Assembly: GCA_000961765.1 (NCBI GenBank)
Contig: LADT01000060.1
Span: forward strand, 1 to 51,638
Length of the DNA stretch: 51,638 nucleotides
DNA from: Clostridiaceae bacterium BRH_c20a
Lineage (GTDB): Bacteria > Bacillota > Peptococcia > Peptococcales > BICA1-8
Direction: 5' to 3'
Position numbers and translations under genes: made by a program. Position 1 is the stretch's first letter, and each line of letters begins with the position of its first letter. This document shows, one piece after another, positions 7,110 through 16,117 of this stretch. Below the pieces are notes generated by a model. That model saw nothing but the letters and a program-made list of their open reading frames with translations. It did no database searches and was not told the origin of the DNA.

Positions 7110-7798
7110 TATTTGTCACCTTCCTTTTTCTCGGCAAGTTCACTCAATTTTTTATTTGCTTCTTCGTTACTTTCCAAAATTATCCCTGTTTGAATGTAAA
7201 GTTTAACCCACGGCTGTACACGCCCAAACTTATAGGCTTCTACGAATTCCCTTTCGAGAATTCCGACAGGTTTATCTATGCCACTGTGCGTACTCGTAAG
7301 GTTAATTTCTGGAATTAAACTGAAATATCCACGGTCAAAATCTCGGCAATTGATTTTGTGACTTGCTGCCAGAAATCCACGTCTAATATCTTGAATCTTT
7401 ACCACTCGGGAATGTAACAAGAGTACAAACATAAGATATTCTGCCTTTAACTTACGTAAATCTTTAACCATATCGTCGAGCTTCTCACGCTCAAATTTTA
7501 GCTCCCTATCCATTCCAATTTTTGCGTCATTCAGAAGAATACGAAGTTCTTTCTGTTTTTTCTCCTTAACAAGTTCGATTTTGTCTTCTGTGAGCTTTAA
7601 ATCGCGTTCAGTCGCGTCCAGTTCCTTCTGTAACGCTCTTTGCTCCTTAATCGAGCAATCATCAACCAACGATTGGAACAGTTCTTGTTGAACCCTCACA
7701 CCGTCGGCGATTAGCTTGTGTTTCTCAACCTCTAATTCGTTAGTTCGTTTTACATTTTTCTCTATTTCTATTTTCAAGTTTTCCAGCTCTAAATACAT
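7109..7798 (-). CDS. Coiled-coil protein, unknown
   Basis: 229 aa. Residues about 5-125 form a long, heptad-like, highly charged coiled coil; the C-terminal 100 residues look globular. The start is ATG 7798, behind GAGAGGGG; the upstream in-frame start lies within or before that site. It sits between an HTH protein gene and a 64-aa ORF in a tight cluster, which suggests a structural or accessory protein of the plasmid- or phage-like module. No family recognised. Confidence 0.65.
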   Translation of the reverse strand: MYLELENLKIEIEKNVKRTNELEVEKHKLIADGVRVQQELFQSLVDDCSIKEQRALQKELDATERDLKLTEDKIELVKEKKQKELRILLNDAKIGMDRELKFEREKLDDMVKDLRKLKAEYLMFVLLLHSRVVKIQDIRRGFLAASHKINCRDFDRGYFSLIPEINLTSTHSGIDKPVGILEREFVEAYKFGRVQPWVKLYIQTGIILESNEEANKKLSELAEKKEGDK

Positions 7799-7829
7799 AA
7801 ATATTACCCCTCTCAATTTTTAATTTAGT

Positions 7830-8273
7830 TTAAACCTCGATAACGTCGTCGTCAGTATCGTCGTCCAACAGCTTACTCAACCGATCAATGTCGCTTTTTA
7901 TTCGTTCGTCAGTTCGTGAATTGAATTCAACATCATTGGTAGTAGCCACTAGAAGCCGTTCCTGTAAGACCCCTAATGATTTAAGGAACAGTTCAATCGC
8001 TTTTATATTTCCGGCAATGGCTTGGTCTTTAAGCACATTCACAACTTTAGGAAGGTGTTCGTTCAAATTCAGAAGTGTTCGCTTTTGTAACTCCCTCTGG
8101 AACACTTCGCTCTGTCGCCACCTACGAAGTTGCTTCGGACTTATCTGTGCTAATTCAGCTATTTGCTCGAACGTATAGCCCCCACGGTTTGGTTGTGACA
8201 TTATTTCTAACGCAACTTCCTGCCCATAAGAAAATGAGCGTTTCGCTGGTAGGTTATTATTATTCTCCGTCAC
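7830..8273 (-). CDS. HTH DNA-binding protein (phBC6A51 / small-terminase-like)
   Basis: 147 aa. Residues about 30-65 (YTFEQIAELAQISPKQLRRWRQSEVFQRELQ) have the pattern of the phage-type helix-turn-helix found in small-terminase or phBC6A51-like proteins; the C-terminus is acidic (KLLDDDTDDDVIEV). The start is GTG 8273, preceded by GGAGGGGAGAACA; this overlaps the end of the upstream XRE gene by 14 bases. No large terminase gene is present, so DNA packaging is doubtful and a regulatory or replication role is equally possible. Confidence 0.6.
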   Translation of the reverse strand: MTENNNNLPAKRSFSYGQEVALEIMSQPNRGGYTFEQIAELAQISPKQLRRWRQSEVFQRELQKRTLLNLNEHLPKVVNVLKDQAIAGNIKAIELFLKSLGVLQERLLVATTNDVEFNSRTDERIKSDIDRLSKLLDDDTDDDVIEV

Positions 8274-8520
8274 TGTTCTCCCCTCCACCTCTACGTTCAA
8301 CTTCTAAATAATCATATAAAGCGAGCAATCTTTCTAAAGTGGCAACATTATCAATCTCGAAAGCGTCTAAAATTTTCTTTTCGGAAGCACTAGATAAACC
8401 TCGCTTTTGCTTCTCAATATAGAAAATCATAGAATAATGCAAGCCAGCTTTTTGCCCCAGTTCCCGAAGTGTCCAACCTTTCAATTTTCTCAATTTCTTG
8501 ACCCTTTCTGGTGTCAGCAT
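8260..8520 (-). CDS. XRE-family transcriptional regulator
   Basis: 86 aa. An HTH_3 domain covers residues about 3-58 (VKKLRKLKGWTLRELGQKAG ... IFYIEKQKRGLSSASEKKIL), the typical Cro/CI fold; the rest is a short acidic tail. GGAGGT precedes the ATG. First gene of the leftward cluster 8520-6915, so probably its autoregulator. Confidence 0.8.
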   Translation of the reverse strand: MLTPERVKKLRKLKGWTLRELGQKAGLHYSMIFYIEKQKRGLSSASEKKILDAFEIDNVATLERLLALYDYLEVERRGGGENSDGE

Positions 8521-8835
8521 TTTGTTATACCTCCAAATTTTATTTTTATTTTTTTCAATGTATTAAAACGGAAAAGCTCCACAACTCACTCGAAAAGGAG
8601 GAACGAGCGAGAAATGGAACTACCCATTTAATTTCCAACAAAGGAATATTTTTTTCCCTCTACTTTAATAGCCAGCAAACCCTGCGGTTGACAAGTTTTA
8701 TTTAAATTAATTTTGACTTATTTTATAAATAAAAAGGAAACTGCGTTGTCAGTTGAGAACGTGAAACCCAAAATTTGTTTTTAACGTTCAGAAAAATCGA
8801 CCTCTCGACGTTTAGCTTCTGCTTCGGTTCTTCTG
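8521..8835. other. Intergenic between Rep-like and XRE genes
   Basis: AT-rich, no gene seen. It contains TTGACA-like hexamers (around 8693 and 8714, plus strand) without convincing -10 partners, and one AACGTT palindrome (about 8782), a hexamer that recurs across this module (also near 9124, 9343, 9389 and 10033). Confidence 0.35.
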
Positions 8836-9978
8836 TTATTCCCGAACCCCTAACTGTTCCATTTTCGCGTAAAACACACTTAAATCAGGCTTTGGAGCGT
8901 TCATTCTCCGTTCCAACTCCTGCTTCTTCGTTTTACGTTCCTGTGCCACTTTAAACGCTTCCACATATAACCACGAAGAAAAAGCTCCCAATGTTGGACA
9001 TGGGAACTTCTCATTTGACCATCTTAAACGGTAGTCCTTGATGGCAATCTCGACAATTTCTTCGAACTGTTCTTCCGTATATAATCCAACGATTTTCTGA
9101 ACCTTTAAAATATCGGCTTTCCTAACGTTAAATTGCTCGTCATAAACTTCGAAATATTTCTTACAAAACTGATTGACAATAATTTGTGCTTTATCTTGTT
9201 CAGTATTATCTTGTTTCTTCTCAACGGTATCTTGCTCTTGTTCTGTAATTTCTTTCATGGTATTTTTATTTTTATTCTTAACGATAAGTTGTTCTTTATC
9301 TTGTTTAATAATATTTTGTTTTTCTTTTACAATATTTGTCTTAACGTTAAATTCGTAAGGTTTGCCATTATTAATTTCTTTATTAACTTCAACGTTTTTA
9401 TTATTAATAGTTAATTGGATATTGTTCTTGGGTATCGTTCTTTGGATATAGTTATTGTGAAGATTTACGTCATTACTATTACACGTTTCTGCACATTGCT
9501 CTACACAAATCTGCATATTGGTATTACGTAAATCTGCACATTGGTCTTTGGCGAGTTCTTGCACATTGATATTATCTTGGCGAGTTTCTTCACATTGGTC
9601 GTTTTGGACAACCTCAATTTGACCGTCGAATATTGCCACTTGAGCTGTCGGGAGAATTTTATAGACGGAGTATAAATGCTGTCCGTTATATTTTTTGGTT
9701 CGCTCAATTATCGGTTTATCGTTCCAGCGAAACTCAAGCAATGAATTAATCCAATCGTTAGCAGTTCGCCTTGATACACCCATTTTGTCGGCGAGTTCTT
9801 CTTGTGATGGGAAACAAACCCCATTTTTGTCCATATATGCGGAGAGAGCTATTAGAGTCGTTAACCTTTTCGCTCCAAGCTCTGCCATTAACCCATTTTT
9901 GACTAGGCTAATGTAAACCCTAAAATGTAAGCCATTGGTATCCTTTTGCTTTTTTTCCATTTCTTTCTTTTCCTTCAT
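8836..9978 (-). CDS. Winged-helix replication-initiator-like protein
   Basis: About 380 aa. The N-terminal domain (about 20-110) is a winged HTH of the kind in plasmid and phage replication initiators (LGAKRLTTLIALSAYMDKNG ... FPSQEELADKMGVSRRTAND). A long, low-complexity linker rich in Gln, Asn, Lys and Cys covers about 125-260. The C-terminal part (about 260-380) is a helical domain that may be DnaD-like. ATG 9978 follows AAGGG; GTG 9987 overlaps it. The linker-coding DNA holds iteron-like repeats (9492-9597), as in initiators whose origin lies inside the rep gene. Function is inferred from architecture; it could also be a phage-type DnaD-like helicase-loading protein. Confidence 0.65.
   Translation of the reverse strand: MKEKKEMEKKQKDTNGLHFRVYISLVKNGLMAELGAKRLTTLIALSAYMDKNGVCFPSQEELADKMGVSRRTANDWINSLLEFRWNDKPIIERTKKYNGQHLYSVYKILPTAQVAIFDGQIEVVQNDQCEETRQDNINVQELAKDQCADLRNTNMQICVEQCAETCNSNDVNLHNNYIQRTIPKNNIQLTINNKNVEVNKEINNGKPYEFNVKTNIVKEKQNIIKQDKEQLIVKNKNKNTMKEITEQEQDTVEKKQDNTEQDKAQIIVNQFCKKYFEVYDEQFNVRKADILKVQKIVGLYTEEQFEEIVEIAIKDYRLRWSNEKFPCPTLGAFSSWLYVEAFKVAQERKTKKQELERRMNAPKPDLSVFYAKMEQLGVRE
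9492..9597. repeat. Five iteron-like repeats inside the Rep-like gene
   Basis: The core CACATTG occurs at 9492, 9537, 9562 and 9591, with a one-mismatch copy CATATTG at 9514. Most copies extend to a form like TCTGCACATTGGTC. Start-to-start distances are 22, 23, 25 and 29 bases, close to two helical turns for the first pairs. They encode the Cys-rich linker. AT-rich sequence (9200-9450) follows, as in a replication origin. Confidence 0.5.
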
Positions 9979-10000
9979 TTTCAACACTACCCTTCGCGTT

Positions 10001-10753
10001 TTATTTTGGGAAAGACGACCCCTCCAGTTAATTCTCTAACGTTGACACTACCCTCAAAAAAAGAACGCCCCGAAGTAGGAGCGTCCTATAGCAAAAGGTA
10101 GTCTATATTAAAGAGAAGGAAAATGGAGGTGAATTATCTACCGGTTAACCATGAAAACTGGAAATAGAAAACTCGTCCTCACTTACCTGTCGAGGCAAAG
10201 GGTGTTTTTACAAGGTTGACTTAAAGAAATATGGGACATTATAAAAAAGCATCTTGTTGGTAATGTCAAACAAAATGACGTATGACATTGACAGCTCTCA
10301 AACCTTTACGTGGCTTGACTTCTAAATGTCATGCTCCTGACATACGAATATTGTTTTAAATACCAGCAAACTACGCTGTGTACGTCCCCTTCCGAAAATC
10401 CTTTAGTGTGTTAAAGCATTATAGTAAGGTTCACGCTGAACCCCACTTGAAAAGCTGGTGTATGTTTAACATACGTCAGTCCTCGTCTAATTGCTTGTTT
10501 AATGCGTCGGCAATACCTACCCAAACGTAAAAGCGTCATAGAATTTGCTAGGTTCACGCTGAACCTTGCAAACTTTGAAACTCGTCCTGGTATTGTCAAT
10601 AAAGATAACATCATTTAAACCGACGCTATTTTTTTGCTGGTGACAATGTGTCACTAACAAATTTCCGTTCAATGGACACTTTAAAAGGAGGTAGATTAAA
10701 CATACCCCCTTTTGTCAGCTTGACCATTGCAAATAAAAAAAGACGCTCTCAAT
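10001..10753. repeat. Dyad-rich non-coding region
   Basis: No gene seen over about 750 bases, but several perfect dyads occur. AATGTCA ... TGACATT and ATGTCA-tgctcc-TGACAT lie at about 10262-10345. GTATGTT-t-AACATAC is at about 10461-10475. Two identical copies of GGTTCA-cgc-TGAACC are at 10428-10442 and 10551-10565, 123 bases apart. TGACA-atg-TGTCA is at about 10642-10654. Sitting between a Rep-like gene and a tyrosine recombinase gene, this could be a resolution or attachment site, an origin or an operator array. Confidence 0.55.
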
Positions 10754-11614
10754 TTAAGAGAAAAACGCCTTGTCGATTGCTTCCGTGAGTTCTTTCGCTG
10801 TTGGCTTCGAATACCGACGAGTAGTATTAATATCAGAATGACCTGCGAGTTCTGCGACCGTCGCAATATCAATCCCTTTGCGAACAAGGACGGAACAGTA
10901 TGAGTGGCGAAGCTGATGGGGATATGTTCCGAGCTTTTTTAATAAATGCTGAACGCTTCTGACGCTTATACGCTTTCTATAATTGGAGAGGAATAAAGCT
11001 GGGTTATTATCCTCTCGTTCTTCCAGATACTCTGTTAAATATAAACGAGCTTCACCTGGAAGTGGCACAGTTCGGGCAACGTTTCCTTTACCGTTGCGAA
11101 CCTTTAGCGAACCGCTCCTTGTACTTATGGTAATGTCCTCACGATTAAGAGCAACGAGTTCAGACACCCTCACGCCTGTATATAAAAGCGTATAGACGAT
11201 AGCGGTGTCACGTGGGTTATTCTTACGCTCAACCTTGCGAAGTAAATTATTAAGTTCGTTACACTCTAAACACTTCGGAGCGATATGTTGAACCTTGCGG
11301 ACTTCTGGTAATCTAATATTATCTGTAATTTCTAGACGCTTGATAAACTTCGCAAACACTCTAATAGTTGAAAATGTTTTATTCAGCGTCGTTGCTGTCC
11401 TTCCTTCTGCTTCCAGGTATGTAATATAACTCTGTATATCAAAACGAGTTAATGCGTTTAAGCTGCCGCCCTTATCGTTGAGGTAACGACTAAATGCTTC
11501 TATAACTTGACGGTATGTTTTCGCGGTCAATTCAGCCTTACCTTTGTCACGTTGAGCTTCGACGAACCTTTCGATAATATTAATTGGCGTGATTTCTGCG
11601 ACACTTTTCTTCAA
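10754..11614 (-). CDS. Tyrosine recombinase (XerC/D-like)
   Basis: 286 aa. An N-terminal SAM-like core-binding domain (about 10-95) is followed by a catalytic domain with all expected residues: R149 (TGVRVSEL), K176 (RNGKG), H233 and R236 (HQLRHSY), H259 (GHSDINTTRRYS) and Y268. It belongs to the phage or plasmid integrase / resolvase group. A plausible role is multimer resolution or an earlier integration of the plasmid-like module, since the flanking sigK junctions fit a serine recombinase instead. The dyad-rich region lies just downstream, and an operator-like dyad (11668-11687) just upstream. Confidence 0.9.
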   Translation of the reverse strand: MKKSVAEITPINIIERFVEAQRDKGKAELTAKTYRQVIEAFSRYLNDKGGSLNALTRFDIQSYITYLEAEGRTATTLNKTFSTIRVFAKFIKRLEITDNIRLPEVRKVQHIAPKCLECNELNNLLRKVERKNNPRDTAIVYTLLYTGVRVSELVALNREDITISTRSGSLKVRNGKGNVARTVPLPGEARLYLTEYLEEREDNNPALFLSNYRKRISVRSVQHLLKKLGTYPHQLRHSYCSVLVRKGIDIATVAELAGHSDINTTRRYSKPTAKELTEAIDKAFFS

Positions 11615-11667
11615 CGTTATCCCCTCCGTTTATGCTTGTTTCACACCTCAATTATATCATAAAGTGA

Positions 11668-11687
11668 CGTAGAATTCGATTTCTACG
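11668..11687. promoter_or_regulatory. Operator-like dyad before the tyrosine recombinase
   Basis: CGTAGAA-ttcgat-TTCTACG, perfect 7-bp arms, lies about 55 bases upstream of the recombinase start. A TATAAT (minus strand, about 11653-11658) lies just downstream of it, so a protein bound here could block the promoter. Confidence 0.5.
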
Positions 11688-11689
11688 AC

Positions 11690-12413
11690 AGTATTATATG
11701 TAACGTTTTCATGGCATATCAAGATTATAAAAGAGGGTACGGCATGGGGGAGGGGGTATCTCTCTCTCACATCAAGCAATAAAACAAAACATACTGTTTT
11801 TTCTATAAAGTTGACTTATGAAGGACTAGCGAGAGCGAAGCGAGAACAGCGTCGCCTTCCAACTTCCCCACACATGACACCTACACGTCAATCCTTCGAG
11901 AAAGAAACGCTCTCACGTTAATTTTGAGCGTCTGAACAGGTAATCGACGCAGGTACAACGCTTACCTGCGTGGCAATCCATACCCTGTAAGGCTCGCAGG
12001 ATAGCGTTAAAAAGGGGTATGTATTTTACTAATTATATATTTAAACGCGGCATATCGCCATTTTGAGGGTGTGGCATGGCTTCCGTGAGGAGAATACTTT
12101 ATGGACTCTAACGAATTAAGCTGGACATAACCGAAAGGTTAGCGTCACAAGTTGAAACTCTATTAAATGAGGGGTGGTTCAAGAAATCGACCTTCCCGAA
12201 ACTGAAAACCACATATAAAAATTTTTAAAATTTTCCCGAACCTCGGCGAGCAATTGCTGGGGTTCTTTTTACAGGTTTCTAGAAAACCTTGATTTTGTTC
12301 ACTCCAGGCTATTCCTGACCCTAACTATAGTAGTAATACATAGTATTTTATCGGCGAACTATACAGGCTTCGAGTGTTTTTAGTATAATAATGGAAAAAG
12401 GAGGGTGATTTTT
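11690..12413. other. Structured non-coding region
   Basis: About 720 bases without a long ORF. It holds ACGCAGGTA-caacgct-TACCTGCGT (11947-11971, perfect 9-bp arms). It also holds a possible 9-codon plus-strand leader ORF at 12101-12130 (MDSNELSWT) behind GAGGAGA. A plus-strand terminator lies at 12238-12270. The arrangement suggests a short regulatory transcript upstream of the 128-aa gene at 12414. Confidence 0.4.
12238..12270 (+). terminator. Intrinsic terminator or attenuator
   Basis: GAACC (12238-12242) pairs with GGTTC (12261-12265), with an inner AGCAA/TTGCT palindrome, followed by five T. No long ORF precedes it, so it ends a short RNA or attenuates the gene at 12414. Confidence 0.65.
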
Positions 12414-12800
12414 ATGAGTTGGGAAAATATTAAATCGGATATTTTCACTCTGACAGGCGTTATACACGATAAGAATGCTGATAAATTATTTGTTAGTCTA
12501 CTTCAAGAAATCGAACGGAAGGATATCGATATTAAAAGGTGGATTAATATCGGGGAAATTACTGAACTGATACCGAGAGGCACTGCTGGAGTTAATAACT
12601 ACGCCACCTATGGTTATTCCTTAATGAGTATGCTTGGCGGTCAGAACCATAGGGACTATTTTCTGTTTGACACCGAGGGATTAAGGGACGAATTTACAGC
12701 GATATGTAGTAACACCCATGACAGGGATAATTACCTTTGGAAAAAGTTATATTTAAACGAGAAAGTTTGCATTAATCCGAAATATATAAAGTCCTCTTAA
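12414..12800 (+). CDS. 128-aa protein, unknown
   Basis: Soluble, mixed-composition protein beginning MSWENIKSDIFTLTG, without signal peptide or membrane segment. ATG 12414 follows AAAGGAGGGTGAT; GTG 12405 lies inside that site. It is the only plus-strand gene in the right half of the element and ends at a strong terminator. No family recognised. Confidence 0.65.
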   Translation: MSWENIKSDIFTLTGVIHDKNADKLFVSLLQEIERKDIDIKRWINIGEITELIPRGTAGVNNYATYGYSLMSMLGGQNHRDYFLFDTEGLRDEFTAICSNTHDRDNYLWKKLYLNEKVCINPKYIKSS

Positions 12801-12820
12801 AGTAGAGTGTTTTTTCTATC

Positions 12821-12857
12821 AAAAAAGCACCATTCTAACGAGAAGAACGGTGCTTTT
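12821..12857. terminator. Bidirectional terminator
   Basis: AAAAAAGCACC and GGTGCTTTTTT form an 11-bp outer stem with further pairing (TTCT/AGAA) inside. It ends the plus-strand gene at 12414-12800 and can also stop transcripts arriving from the minus-strand gene at 12986. Confidence 0.9.
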
Positions 12858-12985
12858 TTATTTGTATAACCAGCGTGACTGCAATAGACCTGCCTCTACC
12901 TGGAACTCGCAAGCTAGAAAGCAACATGAAAAGGGATGCAACTATGCACCTATTAAAATTCAATTATAATTTATTTTCACTTCTG

Positions 12986-13861
12986 CTACTTATCACCAAA
13001 TTTGTATAATTCATCAATCAAACTTAATTGCTCTTGTTTTAAATAATCTACGTATTGGTTATATAACTTTTCAAAATCCGATTGGTATTTCTTTTTATTT
13101 TCATTCAATATATCCTTAAACTCTTGGCAAATGTCCTTTGACTTCAATTCATCTTCATCAAATTCCTCTGTTTTTTTAAATAATTCGTCTCTGTTTAAAA
13201 TTGCTTTTATTTTGATTTTAGGCTCTGATTTCTGCGTTTTAAAAATCTTCATCTCGGCTTCGGCAATGTCAAGTCGTTCAGATAATCTTTCATACTCACT
13301 TCCAATTAGTTCAATAATATTCATAGAATTTTGGAGAAATTTCTTTTCAATATCACTACTAATATTTCGGGAACTTGCAAAAAATTCAATATTTTTATAA
13401 CACTCAATTAGTTTTTGTGGATATGAAGTAAAAGCTTTATTCATTAGCATCTCTTGAAAACCTTTATCCTCAAGCGCATCAAGTAAAATAACATTTTTAA
13501 TAGTTTCTGCTTTACGGTATATGTTCTCATATTTTTCATCTAAAAAGATTTTTCTATTATTTGCTATTGTCATATGTCGTTGAAATTTTTCGGATTTCCT
13601 ATTTTGATTATTGGTAAAAATTATAGTCGCAACTACAGCTATTATAGTTGAAACCGAACCAAATATCGTTCCATAAAATATAAGAGCTTCACCCGCACTC
13701 CATTCCGCTACAAACAGGTCTTTTGATGCATTTGTTTTGAAAATGAAATTGATTATTAATGGAAATATTCCAAGTGCAACTATACCTGCAAGCAACCATA
13801 CCCACCATTTACCAAACCAAGGTCTATTAGAAGAATAAGCTTTTTTAAAATTGTTGTGCAT
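12986..13861 (-). CDS. Two-helix membrane protein with coiled-coil domain, unknown
   Basis: 291 aa. Two hydrophobic segments at about 19-42 (WWVWLLAGIVALGIF...) and 60-84 are joined by a short loop with the motif EWSAGEALIFYGTIFGS, which I have seen in uncharacterised Firmicute membrane proteins. A long, charged, helical cytoplasmic domain (about 95-291) follows. TTGGAG precedes the ATG. It lies next to the DUF262 nuclease gene but is separated from it by about 210 bases. A phage-resistance function is possible from context only. Confidence 0.65.
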   Translation of the reverse strand: MHNNFKKAYSSNRPWFGKWWVWLLAGIVALGIFPLIINFIFKTNASKDLFVAEWSAGEALIFYGTIFGSVSTIIAVVATIIFTNNQNRKSEKFQRHMTIANNRKIFLDEKYENIYRKAETIKNVILLDALEDKGFQEMLMNKAFTSYPQKLIECYKNIEFFASSRNISSDIEKKFLQNSMNIIELIGSEYERLSERLDIAEAEMKIFKTQKSEPKIKIKAILNRDELFKKTEEFDEDELKSKDICQEFKDILNENKKKYQSDFEKLYNQYVDYLKQEQLSLIDELYKFGDK

Positions 13862-14071
13862 GGTTGTTCACTCCAAATATATTAAATGTAACTTCACATA
13901 CTTATTAGTTATTTTTAAAGATTAACTGATTGGCTTTTCATATTTCTAAAAATTTATAATTCTGCAACATTATGAGCCAGTAAAAAACTAGGGTTCTATT
14001 TCTGTCCTTTATTAACGAAACATTTAGCTTCCCGTTCAGTTAGGCTTCCATTGCGGTTGAAGGTAACAGTT
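13862..14071. other. Intergenic, no gene seen
   Basis: AT-rich spacer downstream of the DUF262 gene; no clear terminator. Confidence 0.3.
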
Positions 14072-16117
14072 TTATGCCCGAAGTTTGAAGTAAATATCAT
14101 TCTGTAAATCATATTTTTCGGCAATCAATCTACAGTAATTTAAAATAGCATTAGCACTTAAATTGGTCTCAATAAAGATATTTTCTTTAAATTGAAATGG
14201 TGAGTTCATGCCTTCGTGATTGTTTGAAATGATACGCTTATCTCTACCTTCAAAATCTTTATGTTTAACAAAAGAATTAAAGAGTTGAGAATCTAATTCG
14301 TATAATTGATTGCATAGTTCCTTTAAGAAATCCTTCCATGAGTTAACACTATATTCTGTATCTAATATTATTATCTGTCTTGGTTTTTCGCCGGTTACAT
14401 TTACATTATCCATAATGTTATAGTCCGTATCATAATCTATACTATTTTCTTTAGAAGCATCATTATATTTTCCTGGCAAGTTCCACACTAAAACAGCTGT
14501 CTCAAATAAAATTTCTGCTCGTGTTTTAATAGTACTATCATTCCAAATATCATAATCTTTTAAATTTCTATTTAAAGATATATTTGAATTTAGTAGAATG
14601 TTCTTTTTTTCTGAAAACCTCTTATTTGATAATTCTGGATTATAACCTGATAATGTCAAATTTCCTATTGTATGTAAAAATTCATTATATATTTCTTCGT
14701 ATCTTTTTCCCAAATCTAATTGCCAATTTGGCGTTAATTTTTGCGGCATAATATGCTCGACTGTTATATCCTCATTAAGATTGATAACTTCTTTATTATT
14801 ATGTTTTTCCACTTGAACCAAAGTATATCGGTCTATTTTTGTTTTGTACAAATCCTTTGATATAAAGGCTCTTTTAAATTCCTCATTACGAGGGAACACA
14901 CCACTTCCAGATTTCGTAGCCAATATTTCTACCACCGCATCATAATAAGATTCATTAGTTAACATTAATTTTGCTAAATCATTCGCTAAATGTGCAAATA
15001 TTTTACTTAACGCATTAGTAGGGTACTCACAAATTATTCGTCTGTAAAGATAAGATAATATTATTCGTAGGATTTTCTCGGTATTATCTATTTCCATTTT
15101 TTTATAGGTAAAACAGTCTTCAAAAATATATATTAAGGCAGGATAAGTAACTGTTGACTTAATTTGTTGCAATTGCTGTAATAGATCATTAAGATTTTGA
15201 TACGGACTGTTGCAATTTATTAGCCATGAATAATATTCTGCATATGTAACTAATTCTTCTAATATACCCTCTTCATCATATTGCTTATTTTCCCTAACAT
15301 AATCTTTAAAAGTAATATACACTTTATCTTTAGTTGGAATAGAACCATTTTTCATCGTCAGATAATCACGGACGAAGTCTGAAATAATCGCATTAGGTAA
15401 GTAGTCCTCTATTTTTAACCAATAATTTTTATATAATCGCTTTTGTTCCTCATATTCATGATTCATTAAAAGAAAATTCCTTATTAAATCTGCCTGTGTT
15501 AGAGAGAGTCCAGTTGAATTTAAACTTTCAAATATTAGTTGAGGATTTTCTGATTTTTTATCTTTATCTAACGCAATATAAACTATCTCAACATTATTTA
15601 GAGCATTATAAAGAGTTTTAGGAGAACAGTTAGAGTTTGCAATTAATTGCCTAAATAAATAATAGTTTCTAATAATATTTGAGTTATTGGGAGTAGCATT
15701 GTTTTGCATAACATTATCATAAGCTCGCATATCACTTTCAATAGGTTTTAGTTTTATTCGAAGTGTTTCAGGTGCTCTTTTGTTTATTAAATATGTCTCA
15801 AATATATCTTCTTTAAGGTCAAAATCCTCTAATAGGTCATGTAACGCCTTTATTAAGAGCATAATACTTGTTATCCTCTGTTGACCATCAATAACTATAA
15901 ATTCCATAAAATTTGGTTGTGCTGAACCAACTACATAAACTATTGTTCCTAAAAAATGTTGTGCTTCGAAATTTTTGGAAGCTATTTGCTCAATGTCAAA
16001 AAATAGCCTACGACAATGTTCTTCTTTCCAGTCATAGTTTCTCTGATATACTGGTATATTAAAAGTCCTCTTACTTGAGCCGATGAACTCTAACAATTTT
16101 ATTTTATTAGCTTCCAC
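14072..16117 (-). CDS. DUF262/DUF1524 (GmrSD-type) nuclease, likely phage defence
   Basis: 681 aa. The N-terminal DUF262 domain has the motifs IPVYQRNYDW (21-30) and IDGQQR (76-81), the NTP-sensing part in GmrS/BrxU-type enzymes. A DUF1524 HNH-type nuclease lies in the middle (VEHIMPQ at about 454, then HTIGNLTL and a conserved N...F..K). An extra domain of about 110 residues follows (RQIIILDTEYSVNSWKDFLK ... FIETNLSA), probably for substrate recognition. In the GmrSD family these proteins cut modified phage DNA. The start is GTG 16117 behind GAGGGGGAT. It is the right-most gene of the element, next to the sigK junction. Confidence 0.85.
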   Translation of the reverse strand: MEANKIKLLEFIGSSKRTFNIPVYQRNYDWKEEHCRRLFFDIEQIASKNFEAQHFLGTIVYVVGSAQPNFMEFIVIDGQQRITSIMLLIKALHDLLEDFDLKEDIFETYLINKRAPETLRIKLKPIESDMRAYDNVMQNNATPNNSNIIRNYYLFRQLIANSNCSPKTLYNALNNVEIVYIALDKDKKSENPQLIFESLNSTGLSLTQADLIRNFLLMNHEYEEQKRLYKNYWLKIEDYLPNAIISDFVRDYLTMKNGSIPTKDKVYITFKDYVRENKQYDEEGILEELVTYAEYYSWLINCNSPYQNLNDLLQQLQQIKSTVTYPALIYIFEDCFTYKKMEIDNTEKILRIILSYLYRRIICEYPTNALSKIFAHLANDLAKLMLTNESYYDAVVEILATKSGSGVFPRNEEFKRAFISKDLYKTKIDRYTLVQVEKHNNKEVINLNEDITVEHIMPQKLTPNWQLDLGKRYEEIYNEFLHTIGNLTLSGYNPELSNKRFSEKKNILLNSNISLNRNLKDYDIWNDSTIKTRAEILFETAVLVWNLPGKYNDASKENSIDYDTDYNIMDNVNVTGEKPRQIIILDTEYSVNSWKDFLKELCNQLYELDSQLFNSFVKHKDFEGRDKRIISNNHEGMNSPFQFKENIFIETNLSANAILNYCRLIAEKYDLQNDIYFKLRA

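Noticed and set aside
7830-8273. Small terminase subunit of an intact prophage
   Set aside because: No large terminase, portal, capsid or tail genes lie in the element, so an intact phage is not supported; kept as an HTH protein.
10411-10614. 67-residue minus-strand reading frame
   Set aside because: It runs through the two identical palindromes and has no start signal; the repeats explain the open frame better.
10754-11614. Tyrosine recombinase as the enzyme that excises the sigK element
   Set aside because: The SpoIVCA-like serine recombinase beside the junction and the short palindromic core with central dinucleotide fit serine recombination better.
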